14,501 nucleotides of DNA from JBHJHK01 sp050330975 (GCA_050330975.1 JBHJHK010000432.1:1-14501), one strand, 5' to 3'. Numbered from the stretch's first letter, positions 1 to 7,906 are shown. Program-made: numbers and translations. The notes: generated from the sequence alone by a model not told the origin.

Positions 1-186
1 CAACAGCCAGAGGGTATTGACGCCCAAATCCTGGATGTAGTCGAGGCAGCGGGTGAGGCCCTTGAAGTCGCCGATGCCATCGCCGTTGCTGTCTAGGTAG
101 GCCTTGACGTGGAGTTGGTAGATGATGGCGTCTTGGTACCACAGCGGATCGCGTTGCCAATCGGTGGCCATAGGGCGGGCATCCAT
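1..186 (-). CDS. treS: Trehalose synthase (maltose alpha-D-glucosyltransferase), N-terminal fragment
   Basis: The first 62 codons of a GH13 enzyme that interconverts trehalose and maltose in the cytoplasm; the rest lies beyond the left edge. The visible part contains WYQDAIIYQLHVKAY (residues 16-30) followed by SNGDGIGDF and LDYIQDLGVNTLWLL, which is the diagnostic TreS N-terminus and the first strand and helix of the GH13 barrel. The start is taken as the ATG at 186; an in-frame ATG at 171 (MATDWQRDPLW) is equally possible because neither has a good Shine-Dalgarno sequence, as expected for a gene translated from an operon mRNA. It begins 30 bp after the glgE stop. In many bacteria TreS is fused to, or followed by, the maltokinase that makes the GlgE substrate; that would lie off the window. 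Catalytic residues are not visible, so activity is inferred from the N-terminus and the operon. Confidence 0.88.
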   Translation of the reverse strand, partial: MDARPMATDWQRDPLWYQDAIIYQLHVKAYLDSNGDGIGDFKGLTRCLDYIQDLGVNTLWLL

Positions 187-216
187 GGGTGAGCGGTTGC
201 TTATTGTCGGCATTGA

Positions 217-2211
217 TTACAGGTAGTAGTCGAAATCGCGCTCGGTGCGCACTCGACGGCGCAGACGGAAAATGTGCGCTGGTGCATCCGAGTTGAGTTC
301 CACGTAGTTGCGTCGGCCGTGCCACAGATAGCGGGCGTTGGTCAGCAAATCGTGCACTTGATAGGGCCTTTGATCGTCGAGGCCGAAGCGCTCTAGAGGG
401 AGCTCCACCCAGCCCGATTGGGTGTGGAAGGGGTCGACGTTGGCCACCACCACGATGGCATTGTCCCCCTCGGGGGATAGCTTGCTGTAACTGATGATCT
501 CCTCGTTGTCCACGGTGTGGAACACGAGGCTTCGGTTGTCCTGGAGGGCGGGGTTTTCCCGGCGGATGCGGTTGATGCGGGCGATGAGGGACTTGAGACT
601 ATCGGGGCGTTCTAGATCCCGATGGCGCAATTGGTATTTCTCCGAATCTAGGTATTCCTCGCCACCGGATTCTCGGGGGGTATTTTCGAACAGTTCAAAG
701 GCCGGGCCGTAGATGCCGTAGCTGGCGGTGAGGGTGGCGGCGAGGATGAGGCGGATGACAAAGGCCGGTCGACCGCCGAACTGGAGGTACTCGGGGAGGA
801 TATCCGGGGTGTTGGGCCAAAAATTCGGCCGGTAGTAGTCCACCGCCCGGGTGGCGGTGAGCTCGGTGAGGTAGTGGGTGAGTTCGCGCTTGGTGTTGCG
901 CCAGGTGAAATAGGTGTAGGACTGGGTAAAGCCCAGCTTGGCCAAGCGGTGCATCACCTTGGGCCTTGTAAAGGCCTCAGAGAGAAAAATCGCCGCGGGA
1001 TGGTCCCGTTTGAGTTCGGTGATGACCCACTCCCAAAAGGGAAATGGCTTGGTGTGGGGGTTGTCCACCCGGAAGATTCGCACCCCCAAGGACAGCCAAT
1101 GCTCAAAGATCGACTTGAGCTCCGCGAACAGGGTTTGCCAGTCGTCGCTCTCAAAGTGAAACGGATAGATGTCTTGGTATTTCTTGGGGGGGTTTTCGGC
1201 GTACTGGACCGTGCCGTCGGGGCGCCAGCGAAACCAGGCCGGGTGCTCTCCCACGTAGGGGTGGTCGGGGGCGCATTGAAAGGCGACGTCCAGGGCGATC
1301 TCAATGCCGTGGCCTTTGGCCGCCGCCACCAGGGATTTAAAATCTTCCACATTCCCCAAGGCCGGGTGCAGCGCCTTGTGACCGCCCTCGGCGGCGCCGA
1401 TGGCCCAGGGGCTGCCCACGTCGTCCTCGGTGGGGGTGAGGGTGTTGTTCTTGCCCTTGCGGTTGACCCGGCCGATGGGATGGATGGGGGGTAAATACAA
1501 CACATCGAACCCCATCTCCGCCACGTAGACCAAGCGCTCCTCGACGTCTTTTAAGGTGCCGTGGTGGCCCTCGAGGCCTTGGGAGCGGGGAAACAGCTCG
1601 TACCAGGTGCTAAACCGCGCCCGCGCGTCGTCCACCACCACGGGAAAATGCACCGGGTATTCGCTCTCCAGGTGGCGGTCGGGGTAGCGGTTCATCCGCG
1701 CGGTGAGCGCTGGGTCCAAGGCTAAGGCCCGGCGCTCGGCCAAGGGCAAATCCCCCTGGAGGGCGGCGGCTTTGTCGGTGAGCCACGCCCCATCGGCGGG
1801 GTTGTCCCGGGCGCGCTCGGCGGCCTGGGTCAAGAGCTCGGTCCCCACCTTGAGGGCGATGCGGATGTCGGCGTCCTCCCGGCGGCGGTTGAATTCCCGG
1901 AGCCAGGACAAAAAACCGTCCACCCAGGCGCACACGGTGTACTCCCAGCGCCCCAGGGCGCTGGGGGTAAAGCGCCCCTGGAAGCGATCATTGCCCATGG
2001 CCTCCATGGGGGTCTCCACCCAGGTGTCCCGACCCGCGGGCCGGTGGCGCAGCAGGGCCACCACCTGGTCGTGGCCATCGGTGAACACGTCGGCCTCGAC
2101 CACCACGGGCTCGTCGATCACCCGTTTGATGGCAAAGCGGCCGTGGTCGACGGACGGTTCGATCCCTTCGATGACCGCGCGCTGGCGGCCGACGGCTAGA
2201 AAGTCCCTCAT
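217..2211 (-). CDS. glgE: Alpha-1,4-glucan:maltose-1-phosphate maltosyltransferase GlgE
   Basis: Transfers maltosyl units from alpha-maltose-1-phosphate to the non-reducing end of alpha-1,4-glucan in the cytoplasm. The 664-residue length is normal for GlgE. The N-terminal beta-sandwich and helical domain (about 1-190) is followed by a GH13_3 barrel starting near STWYELFPRS (201-210). Visible signatures are LPPIHPIGR (240-248), the nucleophile D383 in FRVDNPHTKP, the acid/base E412 in SEAFTRP and the third carboxylate D470 in NTPDIL; these match the catalytic triad known from Streptomyces GlgE. The C-terminal beta domain ends in FDYYL. The start is the ATG at 2211, which forms ATGA with the glgB stop (4-bp overlap, translational coupling) and gives the family-typical N-terminus; longer in-frame extensions only read through glgB. 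Context with glgB and treS supports the GlgE route rather than ADP-glucose glycogen synthesis, although glgA and glgC could exist elsewhere. Confidence 0.96.
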   Translation of the reverse strand: MRDFLAVGRQRAVIEGIEPSVDHGRFAIKRVIDEPVVVEADVFTDGHDQVVALLRHRPAGRDTWVETPMEAMGNDRFQGRFTPSALGRWEYTVCAWVDGFLSWLREFNRRREDADIRIALKVGTELLTQAAERARDNPADGAWLTDKAAALQGDLPLAERRALALDPALTARMNRYPDRHLESEYPVHFPVVVDDARARFSTWYELFPRSQGLEGHHGTLKDVEERLVYVAEMGFDVLYLPPIHPIGRVNRKGKNNTLTPTEDDVGSPWAIGAAEGGHKALHPALGNVEDFKSLVAAAKGHGIEIALDVAFQCAPDHPYVGEHPAWFRWRPDGTVQYAENPPKKYQDIYPFHFESDDWQTLFAELKSIFEHWLSLGVRIFRVDNPHTKPFPFWEWVITELKRDHPAAIFLSEAFTRPKVMHRLAKLGFTQSYTYFTWRNTKRELTHYLTELTATRAVDYYRPNFWPNTPDILPEYLQFGGRPAFVIRLILAATLTASYGIYGPAFELFENTPRESGGEEYLDSEKYQLRHRDLERPDSLKSLIARINRIRRENPALQDNRSLVFHTVDNEEIISYSKLSPEGDNAIVVVANVDPFHTQSGWVELPLERFGLDDQRPYQVHDLLTNARYLWHGRRNYVELNSDAPAHIFRLRRRVRTERDFDYYL

Positions 2212-4175
2212 AGCAGCACCTCTGGGCGCTGCTGTTCTGGGTCGGGCACAAAGATCAACAGTCCCAAGGGGGGCAAGGTCAAGGTCAACGACTGGAGCCG
2301 ACCCTGGGCCGGTAGGGGTACGCTCTCGACCGCGCCGAGGTTGCCCTGGCCGCCGCCGCCGTAGAGGGGGGCATCGCTGTTGAACACTTCCCGCCACACC
2401 CCAGGTGTGGGAGTGCCGATGCGAAAGTTGAAGCGGGTGACGGGGGTGGCGTTGACCACCACCAATAATGATTCATCTCCCGGGGCGTGGCGGAGGAAGC
2501 TCAAGGTGCTCTGCTCGAAGTCGTGGCAGTCGATCCACTCAAAGCCCGCCGGCTCCGTGTCCTGCCGGTAGAGGGCGGGGAACCGGCGCAGCAGGCTGTT
2601 GAGGTCTTGGACCAGACGCTTAACCCCGCCGTGGAAGGCCCCCTGGGGACCGTCTAACAGGTGCCAGTCGAGGCTTTCATCGTGGTTCCACTCCCGCCAC
2701 TGGCCCCACTCCCCCCCCATAAACAGCAGTTTTTTCCCGGGATGGGTGTAGAGCAGGCTCAACAACAGCCTGAGGTTGGCAAAGCGCTGCCAGTCGTCGC
2801 CGGGCATCTGGGTCAATAGAGATCCCTTGCCGTGGACTACCTCGTCGTGGGATAGGGGCGAGAGGAAGTTTTCGTTGAAGGCGTAGATCAGGCTAAAGGT
2901 CAGTTGGTCGTGGTGATACTTGCGATGGACGGGGTCGAGGGCAAAATACTTGAGGGTGTCGTGCATCCAGCCCATATTCCACTTGAGGCCAAAGCCCAAG
3001 CCCCCGACGTAGGTGGGTCGGGAGACCATGGGCCAAGCGGTGGATTCCTCGGCGATGGTCTGGACGTCGGGGAAATCCCGGTACACAGCTTGGTTTAAAT
3101 CCCGCAAAAACTGGATGGCGGCCAGGTTTTCCCGTCCGCCGTGCTGGTTGGGAATCCACTCCCCGGCACTTCGAGCGTAGTCCAGATATAACATGGAGGC
3201 CACGGCGTCTACCCGCAGGCCATCGATGTGGAAATACTTGAGCCAGTAGAGGGCGCTGGAGATCAAAAATGCCCGCACTTCGTGGCGGCCGTAGTTGAAA
3301 ATGTAGCTGTTCCACTCCGGGTGGTAGCCCTGTTTGGGGTCGCGGTGCTCGAACAGATGGGTGCCGTCGAAGTAGCACAGGCCGTGTTCATCGCTGGGAA
3401 AGTGGGAGGGCACCCAGTCGAGGATCACCCCGATGCCCCGCTGGTGGAGTTGGTCCACCAGATACATGAAATCCTCCGGGGGGCCGTAGCGGGCCGTGGG
3501 GGCGAAGTAGCCGGTGGTCTGATAGCCCCACGAACCGTAGAAGGGGTGCTCGGTGACGGGTAGGAGTTCCACGTGGGTAAAGCCCATCTCGGCGACGTCG
3601 TCCCCCAGCTGGTGGGCCAACTCCCGGTAGCTGAGGCAGCGATTGTCCTCTTCCACCACCCGCCGCCAGGACCCCAAGTGGATTTCGTAGATGCTCATGG
3701 GGGCGTCGATGGCGTTGGCTTTGGCTCGACCAGCCATCCACGCTTCATCGCCCCAGGTGTAGTTAAACGTCCACACCCGCGACGCCGTGCTCGGTGGGAC
3801 CTCCCAGTGGCGAGCAAAGGGGTCGCCTTTGGCCACCTGGTAACCGCCAAAGCGCGACGCCAGGTGGTACTTGTAGGTGGCCCCCGGCAATACCCCGGCA
3901 ACAAAGCCCTGCCAAATACCCGAATGGTCGTCCCGGGCTTCCAGGGGATGGGCGCCGATCTCCCAGTTGTTGAACTCGCCGATCACCGACACCGCCTTGG
4001 CGTTGGGGGCCCATACGGCAAACCGCACCCCGCTGTCGCCTTCCAGGGTCTCGACGAAAGCGCCGAGTTTGTCGTAGAGGTGGCCGTGGGTACCCTCTTT
4101 GAAGAGGTAAATGTCGTGGTCGGTGATAGGTTCTGAGGGTGTCGAGTTCAATACGCGGAGCGCCTGCTTGGCCAT
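2208..4175 (-). CDS. glgB: 1,4-alpha-glucan branching enzyme GlgB
   Basis: Cuts alpha-1,4 chains and reattaches them as alpha-1,6 branches; acts on the glucan made by GlgE. The protein has 655 residues and one N-terminal CBM48/early-set domain (about 45-110, with RFAVWAPNAKAVSVIGEFNNW), then a GH13_9 barrel and a C-terminal all-beta domain. Conserved landmarks are YGSWGYQTTGYFAPTARYG (213-231), nucleophile D323 in DGLRVDAV, acid/base E376 in AEESTAWP and transition-state stabiliser D444 in LSHDEVVHGKGS. It lacks the second N-terminal module of longer enzymes such as the E. coli one. The start at 4175 is chosen because GAGG lies 5 bp upstream and MAKQALR leads directly into family-like sequence; an in-frame extension upstream to 4373 would read through the TATAAT promoter and is rejected. 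First gene of the glgB-glgE-treS operon. Confidence 0.96.
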   Translation of the reverse strand: MAKQALRVLNSTPSEPITDHDIYLFKEGTHGHLYDKLGAFVETLEGDSGVRFAVWAPNAKAVSVIGEFNNWEIGAHPLEARDDHSGIWQGFVAGVLPGATYKYHLASRFGGYQVAKGDPFARHWEVPPSTASRVWTFNYTWGDEAWMAGRAKANAIDAPMSIYEIHLGSWRRVVEEDNRCLSYRELAHQLGDDVAEMGFTHVELLPVTEHPFYGSWGYQTTGYFAPTARYGPPEDFMYLVDQLHQRGIGVILDWVPSHFPSDEHGLCYFDGTHLFEHRDPKQGYHPEWNSYIFNYGRHEVRAFLISSALYWLKYFHIDGLRVDAVASMLYLDYARSAGEWIPNQHGGRENLAAIQFLRDLNQAVYRDFPDVQTIAEESTAWPMVSRPTYVGGLGFGLKWNMGWMHDTLKYFALDPVHRKYHHDQLTFSLIYAFNENFLSPLSHDEVVHGKGSLLTQMPGDDWQRFANLRLLLSLLYTHPGKKLLFMGGEWGQWREWNHDESLDWHLLDGPQGAFHGGVKRLVQDLNSLLRRFPALYRQDTEPAGFEWIDCHDFEQSTLSFLRHAPGDESLLVVVNATPVTRFNFRIGTPTPGVWREVFNSDAPLYGGGGQGNLGAVESVPLPAQGRLQSLTLTLPPLGLLIFVPDPEQQRPEVLL

Positions 4176-4180
4176 GGGTA

Positions 4181-4184
4181 CCTC
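4181..4184 (-). promoter_or_regulatory. Ribosome binding site of glgB
   Basis: GAGG on the minus strand, 5 bp before the ATG at 4175. It decides the glgB start against longer in-frame options. Confidence 0.65.
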
Positions 4185-4208
4185 GAATGGCGAAAATGGC
4201 AACTTCTC

Positions 4209-4237
4209 ATTATAGGCGTTGACGATTCCCGAGAACC
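4209..4237 (-). promoter_or_regulatory. Candidate sigma-70 promoter of the glgB-glgE-treS operon
   Basis: On the minus strand a perfect -10 box TATAAT covers 4209-4214, inside an otherwise GC-rich intergenic region and 33 bp before the glgB ATG. At 17-bp spacing the -35 hexamer is GGTTCT (4232-4237), which is poor, so an activator or an extended contact may be needed. Predicted transcription starts near 4202, giving a leader of roughly 27 bases that includes the GAGG site. Confidence 0.5.
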
Positions 4238-4430
4238 ATTGGGGCCTTTGCCCATGGGGAGAGGGGATCCCGGGCTGATTGCCCGGTGGGGAGCGGTGGC
4301 TGAGGACCTTTGGAGTTCGATAGACTCGGGGTCTTCCTTCAAGACGGATGGAACCGCCATGACAGTACATCAAATGGCTACCCTGCCGAGGGCATCGGTG
4401 CTACGCCCCCCTGGGAATGGCGACCCATTC

Positions 4431-4458
4431 CCTGAACGGGTTTTCCTGAACGGGTTTT
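4431..4458 (+). repeat. Perfect 14-bp tandem duplication before the methyltransferase start
   Basis: CCTGAACGGGTTTT occurs twice head to tail (4431-4444 and 4445-4458), ending 3 bp before the GTG start at 4462. The rest of the 4176-4461 divergent intergenic region holds the glgB promoter and no gene I can support. The repeat occupies the place of the ribosome binding site, and no clear Shine-Dalgarno sequence is present there. Confidence 0.8.
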
Positions 4459-4461
4459 GAT

Positions 4462-5031
4462 GTGCTGTCCATCGCCTTTGATAGCACCGGGGCCGCCGCG
4501 GCTTTGACGGGCCTTGTGACGGGGGCGGGATGCCTCGTCGCCCTGGGTACCGCGGGGCTTTTGTGGGTCCAGTTGCGCACCGGGGTCGCCCCCTTGCCCT
4601 GTGGCACCCTGGAGCGGCGGCTGGTGGTGGCATTGCTCACCGAGGCGGGCTTGCCCCCCCACCCCCGTATCGTCGAGCTGGGTAGCGGTTGGGGGGATCT
4701 GGCGTTGACCTTGAGCCGGGCCTTTCCCAGGGCCCACATCGAGGCCATCGAATGGTCTTGGCTGCCCTTTGCCGTCGGCCGGCTGCGCACCTTGCGTCGT
4801 GCCAATATCAGTCCCCACTGGGGGGACTTTTTTCAGCATCCCCTGGATCGCGCCGACGCCGTGGTGTTGTATCTGATGCAGCGGCCCATGGAGGATTTGG
4901 CCGCCAAATTCGACCGAGAACTCAAGCCCGGCACCCCCGTCGTGACCGTGGTGTTCGGTTTTCACGGGCGATCCATCGAAGCGGGTCTACCCCAGCGAGC
5001 GCCGTGGCAGGTGGCGCGCTATCGCTGGTAG
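4462..5031 (+). CDS. Membrane-anchored class I SAM-dependent methyltransferase, FAM173/ATPSCKMT-like
   Basis: A 189-residue protein with one N-terminal hydrophobic segment (about 11-36) followed by a short Rossmann-type methyltransferase domain. Motif I is VELGSGWGD (71-79) and the acidic residue at the end of strand 2 is E97 in IEAIEWS. The segment VVLYLMQRPMEDLAAKF, then ELKPGTPVVT, matches the layout of the small FAM173 family, whose eukaryotic members methylate a lysine of the ATP synthase c-subunit from a membrane position; the substrate of the bacterial relatives is not known to me. No fused substrate-binding domain is present. The start is a GTG at 4462; an in-frame stop at 4447-4449 rules out a longer form, and the ATG at 4460 is in another frame. 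Divergent from glgB and convergent with the response regulator gene, so it is probably transcribed alone. Fold assignment is firm, substrate open. Confidence 0.82.
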   Translation: MLSIAFDSTGAAAALTGLVTGAGCLVALGTAGLLWVQLRTGVAPLPCGTLERRLVVALLTEAGLPPHPRIVELGSGWGDLALTLSRAFPRAHIEAIEWSWLPFAVGRLRTLRRANISPHWGDFFQHPLDRADAVVLYLMQRPMEDLAAKFDRELKPGTPVVTVVFGFHGRSIEAGLPQRAPWQVARYRW

Positions 5032-5125
5032 GGGGTTTTGGGACTGATCCGGTTATAGCCCACGGATTTACGCCGCTGCTTTGATCCCCGCGATGGGGAC
5101 CGACCAATGTCAGGCCCCCGCCGTC

Positions 5126-5162
5126 TGGCGCCTGGCGCCTGGCGCCCTAGCGCCAAGGGCGC
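5126..5162. repeat. Triple TGGCGCC repeat and hairpin at the convergent gene ends
   Basis: TGGCGCC is repeated three times in tandem (5126-5132, 5133-5139, 5140-5146). The third copy pairs with GCGCCA (5150-5155) in a 6-bp stem with a 4-base loop, and an alternative stem GCGCCC/GGGCGC (5142-5147 with 5157-5162) is mutually exclusive with it. The structure contains the stop codon of the response regulator gene (5147-5149) and lies in the tail-to-tail gap after the methyltransferase gene (5032-5146). It could serve as a bidirectional transcription barrier, but there is no T-run, so an intrinsic terminator is not proven. Confidence 0.5.
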
Positions 5163-6163
5163 TGGGGGTCCGGGGGACCGTGGCGCTGGCGGATGGTTTT
5201 GAGGCGGTCCATGAGGCGCTGGAAAATGCTGCGCTGCCCGGGTCTCGTCGCCGCCACGGTATGGCGTTTGAGGCCCTGGGGTTGCCGGCGCAGACGCTGG
5301 TAAAACTGAAACCCCTGGACCACACTGGACGTCAACACAGCATCGCTGGCGGGCTTGTACAGATAGCGAAAAATCTGCCCCTGATTGATGAGGCCGATGG
5401 CTTCCTCGGAATCCATGGCCGCGGTGTGGACGATGGTCATCACCAAGGGGTGTTCGGCCTTGAGGAGCTTGACAAAGTCCGTCACATCTCCACCGTTGAC
5501 GGCGATATCGGCCACGACCACCGCCACGGGGACCTCCTCTAGGACGTGTAAAGCTCCGTCGAGGTCGGCCCGTTGCTCCACCCACGCGGCAAAGCCCAAG
5601 GCCTGCTGCAACCGTTGGGCAACGGTGGGATCGTCGTCGATGCCCAGGACGTGAAAGGCGGGATCGGCGGCGGGCGACGGCTCTTTGGCCAGGGGGGGGG
5701 CTGCTGGGGTGGCGACCTGGGACGATACCGCCGCCGCCGGGTCCTGGACCTCGCCCTCATCCACCGCCGGGCCAGGGGGGACTTCCGTCTCCAAGGCGAT
5801 GGCCATGGCCTGGTCGATGATGGCCCGCAGCTCGTCGTTGTCCCAGGGCTTGTTGATAAAGCGAAACACTTCGCCGTCGTTGATGGAGCTGATGATGGCG
5901 CTGAGATCGGAGAACCCGGTGAGGAGCAGCCGCATGGTGGTAGGGGATACCTGACGCGCCTGGCTCAACAACTCGGCGCCGGTCATGGCGGGCATGCGTT
6001 GATCACTCACCAACACCTGCACCGGCTCGCGCCTCAGAATCTCCAGGGCCTCGCGGCCACTGTTGGCCGTCAACACCCGGTACTGGTTGCGAAATAGCAC
6101 CCGCAAGGAGAGGGTGACGTGGCGCTCGTCGTCGACAAACAACACCGTGGGTTTGACATCCAT
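5147..6163 (-). CDS. Double-receiver response regulator without output domain
   Basis: A 338-residue cytoplasmic protein with two CheY-like receiver domains. REC1 (about 5-122) has the acidic pair D11/D12, phospho-acceptor D54 in VSDQRMP, T82 and K105 in NKPWD, with the INDGEVFRFINKPW segment typical of RpfG-like receivers. An Ala/Pro/Glu-rich linker (about 125-165) follows. REC2 (about 170-290) has D176-D178, acceptor D219 in VADIAVNGG, T247 and K270 in YKPAS; its INQGQIFRYLYKP repeats the REC1 segment, so the domains probably share an origin. The last 45 residues are basic and show no known effector fold. It may relay phosphate or act by protein binding. The start at 6163 has AAGGAG 11 bp upstream. 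It begins 30 bp after the kinase gene and is its likely partner. Confidence 0.9.
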   Translation of the reverse strand: MDVKPTVLFVDDERHVTLSLRVLFRNQYRVLTANSGREALEILRREPVQVLVSDQRMPAMTGAELLSQARQVSPTTMRLLLTGFSDLSAIISSINDGEVFRFINKPWDNDELRAIIDQAMAIALETEVPPGPAVDEGEVQDPAAAVSSQVATPAAPPLAKEPSPAADPAFHVLGIDDDPTVAQRLQQALGFAAWVEQRADLDGALHVLEEVPVAVVVADIAVNGGDVTDFVKLLKAEHPLVMTIVHTAAMDSEEAIGLINQGQIFRYLYKPASDAVLTSSVVQGFQFYQRLRRQPQGLKRHTVAATRPGQRSIFQRLMDRLKTIRQRHGPPDPQRPWR

Positions 6164-6174
6164 GGAAACGACAA

Positions 6175-6180
6175 CTCCTT
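6175..6180 (-). promoter_or_regulatory. Ribosome binding site of the response regulator
   Basis: AAGGAG on the minus strand, in the 30-bp gap after the kinase stop and 11 bp before the ATG at 6163. Supports this start; the spacing is somewhat long. Confidence 0.6.
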
Positions 6181-6193
6181 GTTATCAAAAGGG

Positions 6194-7906
6194 TCAAGCG
6201 GCGTCTTTGCGCACGCCGGCGACGGGCAAGGCGATGATAAAACAAGTCCCAACCCCCACAGCGGAGCTCACCTCGATCCGGCCGCCATGTTCTTTGACAA
6301 CCTGGTAAGCGATGGCCAGGCCCAGCCCCGTACCCTCACCCACCGGCTTGGTGGTGAAAAAGGGATCGAAGATCTTGCCCTGGAGATCCTCTGGGATGCC
6401 CTGGCCGTCGTCTTCGACGAACAGGGTTACAGTGTCGTCTTGGATACGGCTGCGCAACACTAAGGTCCCCTGCCCTTCGATGGCCTGGGCCGCGTTGACC
6501 ACCAGGTTGAGGAACACCTGATTGAGCTTTGAGGGGATACATTTGACCGGCGGCAGGGCGTGGTAGTCCCGCACCACGGTCACCCGATTTTTCAATAGGT
6601 AATTGGCGATGGTCAAAGCCTGGTCGAGGCCCTGGTTGAGGTCGAAGTCCTCTGCTTGTTGGCGGTCGAGGCGACTGAAATTTTTCAAGTTTTTGACCAT
6701 CTCCCCCAGGCGGTCGAGGCCGGCGAGGTTGACGCTCAACAGCTCCGCAATATCGTCCCACACCCCCTCGTCTTTGAGTTGTCGAGCGCGCTGGGCCAGG
6801 CCTTTGTCGCGGCTTTCGAGGGTTTGGTCCAAGAACTCGGCCAACGCGGGCCATTGCTCGAGGACCAAAGCGGTATTGCTGCGCACATAGGCCAAGGGGG
6901 TGTTGATCTCGTGGGTGACGCCGGCCACCATCTGCCCCAGGGAAGCCATTTTCTCCGCCTGGATCAGCTGAGCTTGAGAATCCCGCAGCTCCCGGGTGCG
7001 ATCTGCCACCCGTTGTTCCAGGGACTCCTTGGCTTTGGTCAGCTGAGTATTGGCGCAATCCAAGCTCCGGTAACTGCGATTGAGGCGCAGCCCCACCAGG
7101 ATCAAATAGCCGAGGAGGGCGGTGGAGAGGGCCAACAACAGCCACTGCTGATCCTCGGTGGCGGCCAAATCCAGTCGGTGGAGGGCGTAGTACTCGGCGA
7201 AGAGCCGGGCCAGGTTCGTCGTCGTGGGAGCGCTGCCGATGGCCTCCACCTGGGCGTTCACCGCCGGAACCAGACTCAACACCACCCCGGCATAGTTGGC
7301 CACGGAGGCGATGGCGTCTTGGGAAGCCGCCTTGAGACGGGTCTGTTGAGCCCGCAGCGTCGCTGTGTGCTGCCGGGCGGCATCGCCTTGGGCGGGATCG
7401 AGGGAGGCCCCGTAGGACAATAGGGCCACTTGCAAGGCATCGAGGGTGGTTTGAACGGCGCCTTGGGCATCTTGACCCTGGAGCCTGGATTTGGCCCTGG
7501 CCACGGTCTTTGGCAGTTGGGCCAGGGCGTCCCGCAACAGAGCGGCCCCGCCCTGGAAGTCCTCTACTAGGTCGGCCTTGGCTTGGAAGGCTTCGCGGTA
7601 AGCCGCCAACGCCCTCGACAGGGATCCCCCCTGCCATCCCAGGGCCAGCTGCTGGGCGAGCTTGGCCTCCAGGGCGACGAGGGCTCGGTGCCCTTGATCG
7701 ATGGGTTCGTCATCGACAAACAGGCTGTAACGAGTGCGCATGACGGCCTCATTCCAGCGAGTATCGGCGGTTTGGAGTTCTTGGAACAGCCCGGTGAGGG
7801 CCAGGTGGCGGTCGAGGTCGAGGGTGTAGCTTTGGCCGTAGAGCCAGCCCAGGGCCCCGAGGCCGACCAGTATCACCAAACCATCGACAACGATACGCCA
7901 ACGCAT
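6194..7906 (-). CDS. Membrane sensor histidine kinase with an all-helical periplasmic domain
   Basis: A 570-residue membrane kinase. Transmembrane segment 1 (about 5-24) leads into a periplasmic region of about 230 residues (25-254) that looks entirely helical and resembles the DAHL type of sensor (for example ADTRWNEAVMRTRYSLF, residues 47-63); its ligand is unknown. Transmembrane segment 2 (about 255-273) is followed by a coiled coil (285-320). HisKA has the H-box with H332 in THEINTPLAY. The ATPase domain shows the N-box N471 in LVVNAAQAI, G1 DDGQG (499-503), F-box DPFF (514-517) and G2 GTGLGLA (525-531), so it should be active, of the family that pairs with stand-alone or multi-receiver regulators. 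The start at 7906 has GGAGG 8 bp upstream. It is co-transcribed with the double-receiver gene 30 bp downstream. Confidence 0.93.
   Translation of the reverse strand: MRWRIVVDGLVILVGLGALGWLYGQSYTLDLDRHLALTGLFQELQTADTRWNEAVMRTRYSLFVDDEPIDQGHRALVALEAKLAQQLALGWQGGSLSRALAAYREAFQAKADLVEDFQGGAALLRDALAQLPKTVARAKSRLQGQDAQGAVQTTLDALQVALLSYGASLDPAQGDAARQHTATLRAQQTRLKAASQDAIASVANYAGVVLSLVPAVNAQVEAIGSAPTTTNLARLFAEYYALHRLDLAATEDQQWLLLALSTALLGYLILVGLRLNRSYRSLDCANTQLTKAKESLEQRVADRTRELRDSQAQLIQAEKMASLGQMVAGVTHEINTPLAYVRSNTALVLEQWPALAEFLDQTLESRDKGLAQRARQLKDEGVWDDIAELLSVNLAGLDRLGEMVKNLKNFSRLDRQQAEDFDLNQGLDQALTIANYLLKNRVTVVRDYHALPPVKCIPSKLNQVFLNLVVNAAQAIEGQGTLVLRSRIQDDTVTLFVEDDGQGIPEDLQGKIFDPFFTTKPVGEGTGLGLAIAYQVVKEHGGRIEVSSAVGVGTCFIIALPVAGVRKDAA

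Noticed and set aside
874..1494. Plus-strand open frames inside glgE and glgB.
   Set aside because: They lie opposite strongly conserved enzyme genes and give low-complexity translations without domains.
2212..2397. N-terminal extension of GlgE by 62 codons.
   Set aside because: It reads through the C-terminal coding region of glgB in another frame and gives an Arg/Pro-rich peptide unlike the family; the ATGA overlap start at 2211 is better.
4176..4373. Upstream extension of GlgB by 66 codons.
   Set aside because: It would put the TATAAT box inside the gene and ignore the GAGG site placed 5 bp before the ATG at 4175.
4460..4462. ATG as start of the methyltransferase gene.
   Set aside because: It is out of frame with the methyltransferase domain; the in-frame start is the overlapping GTG at 4462.
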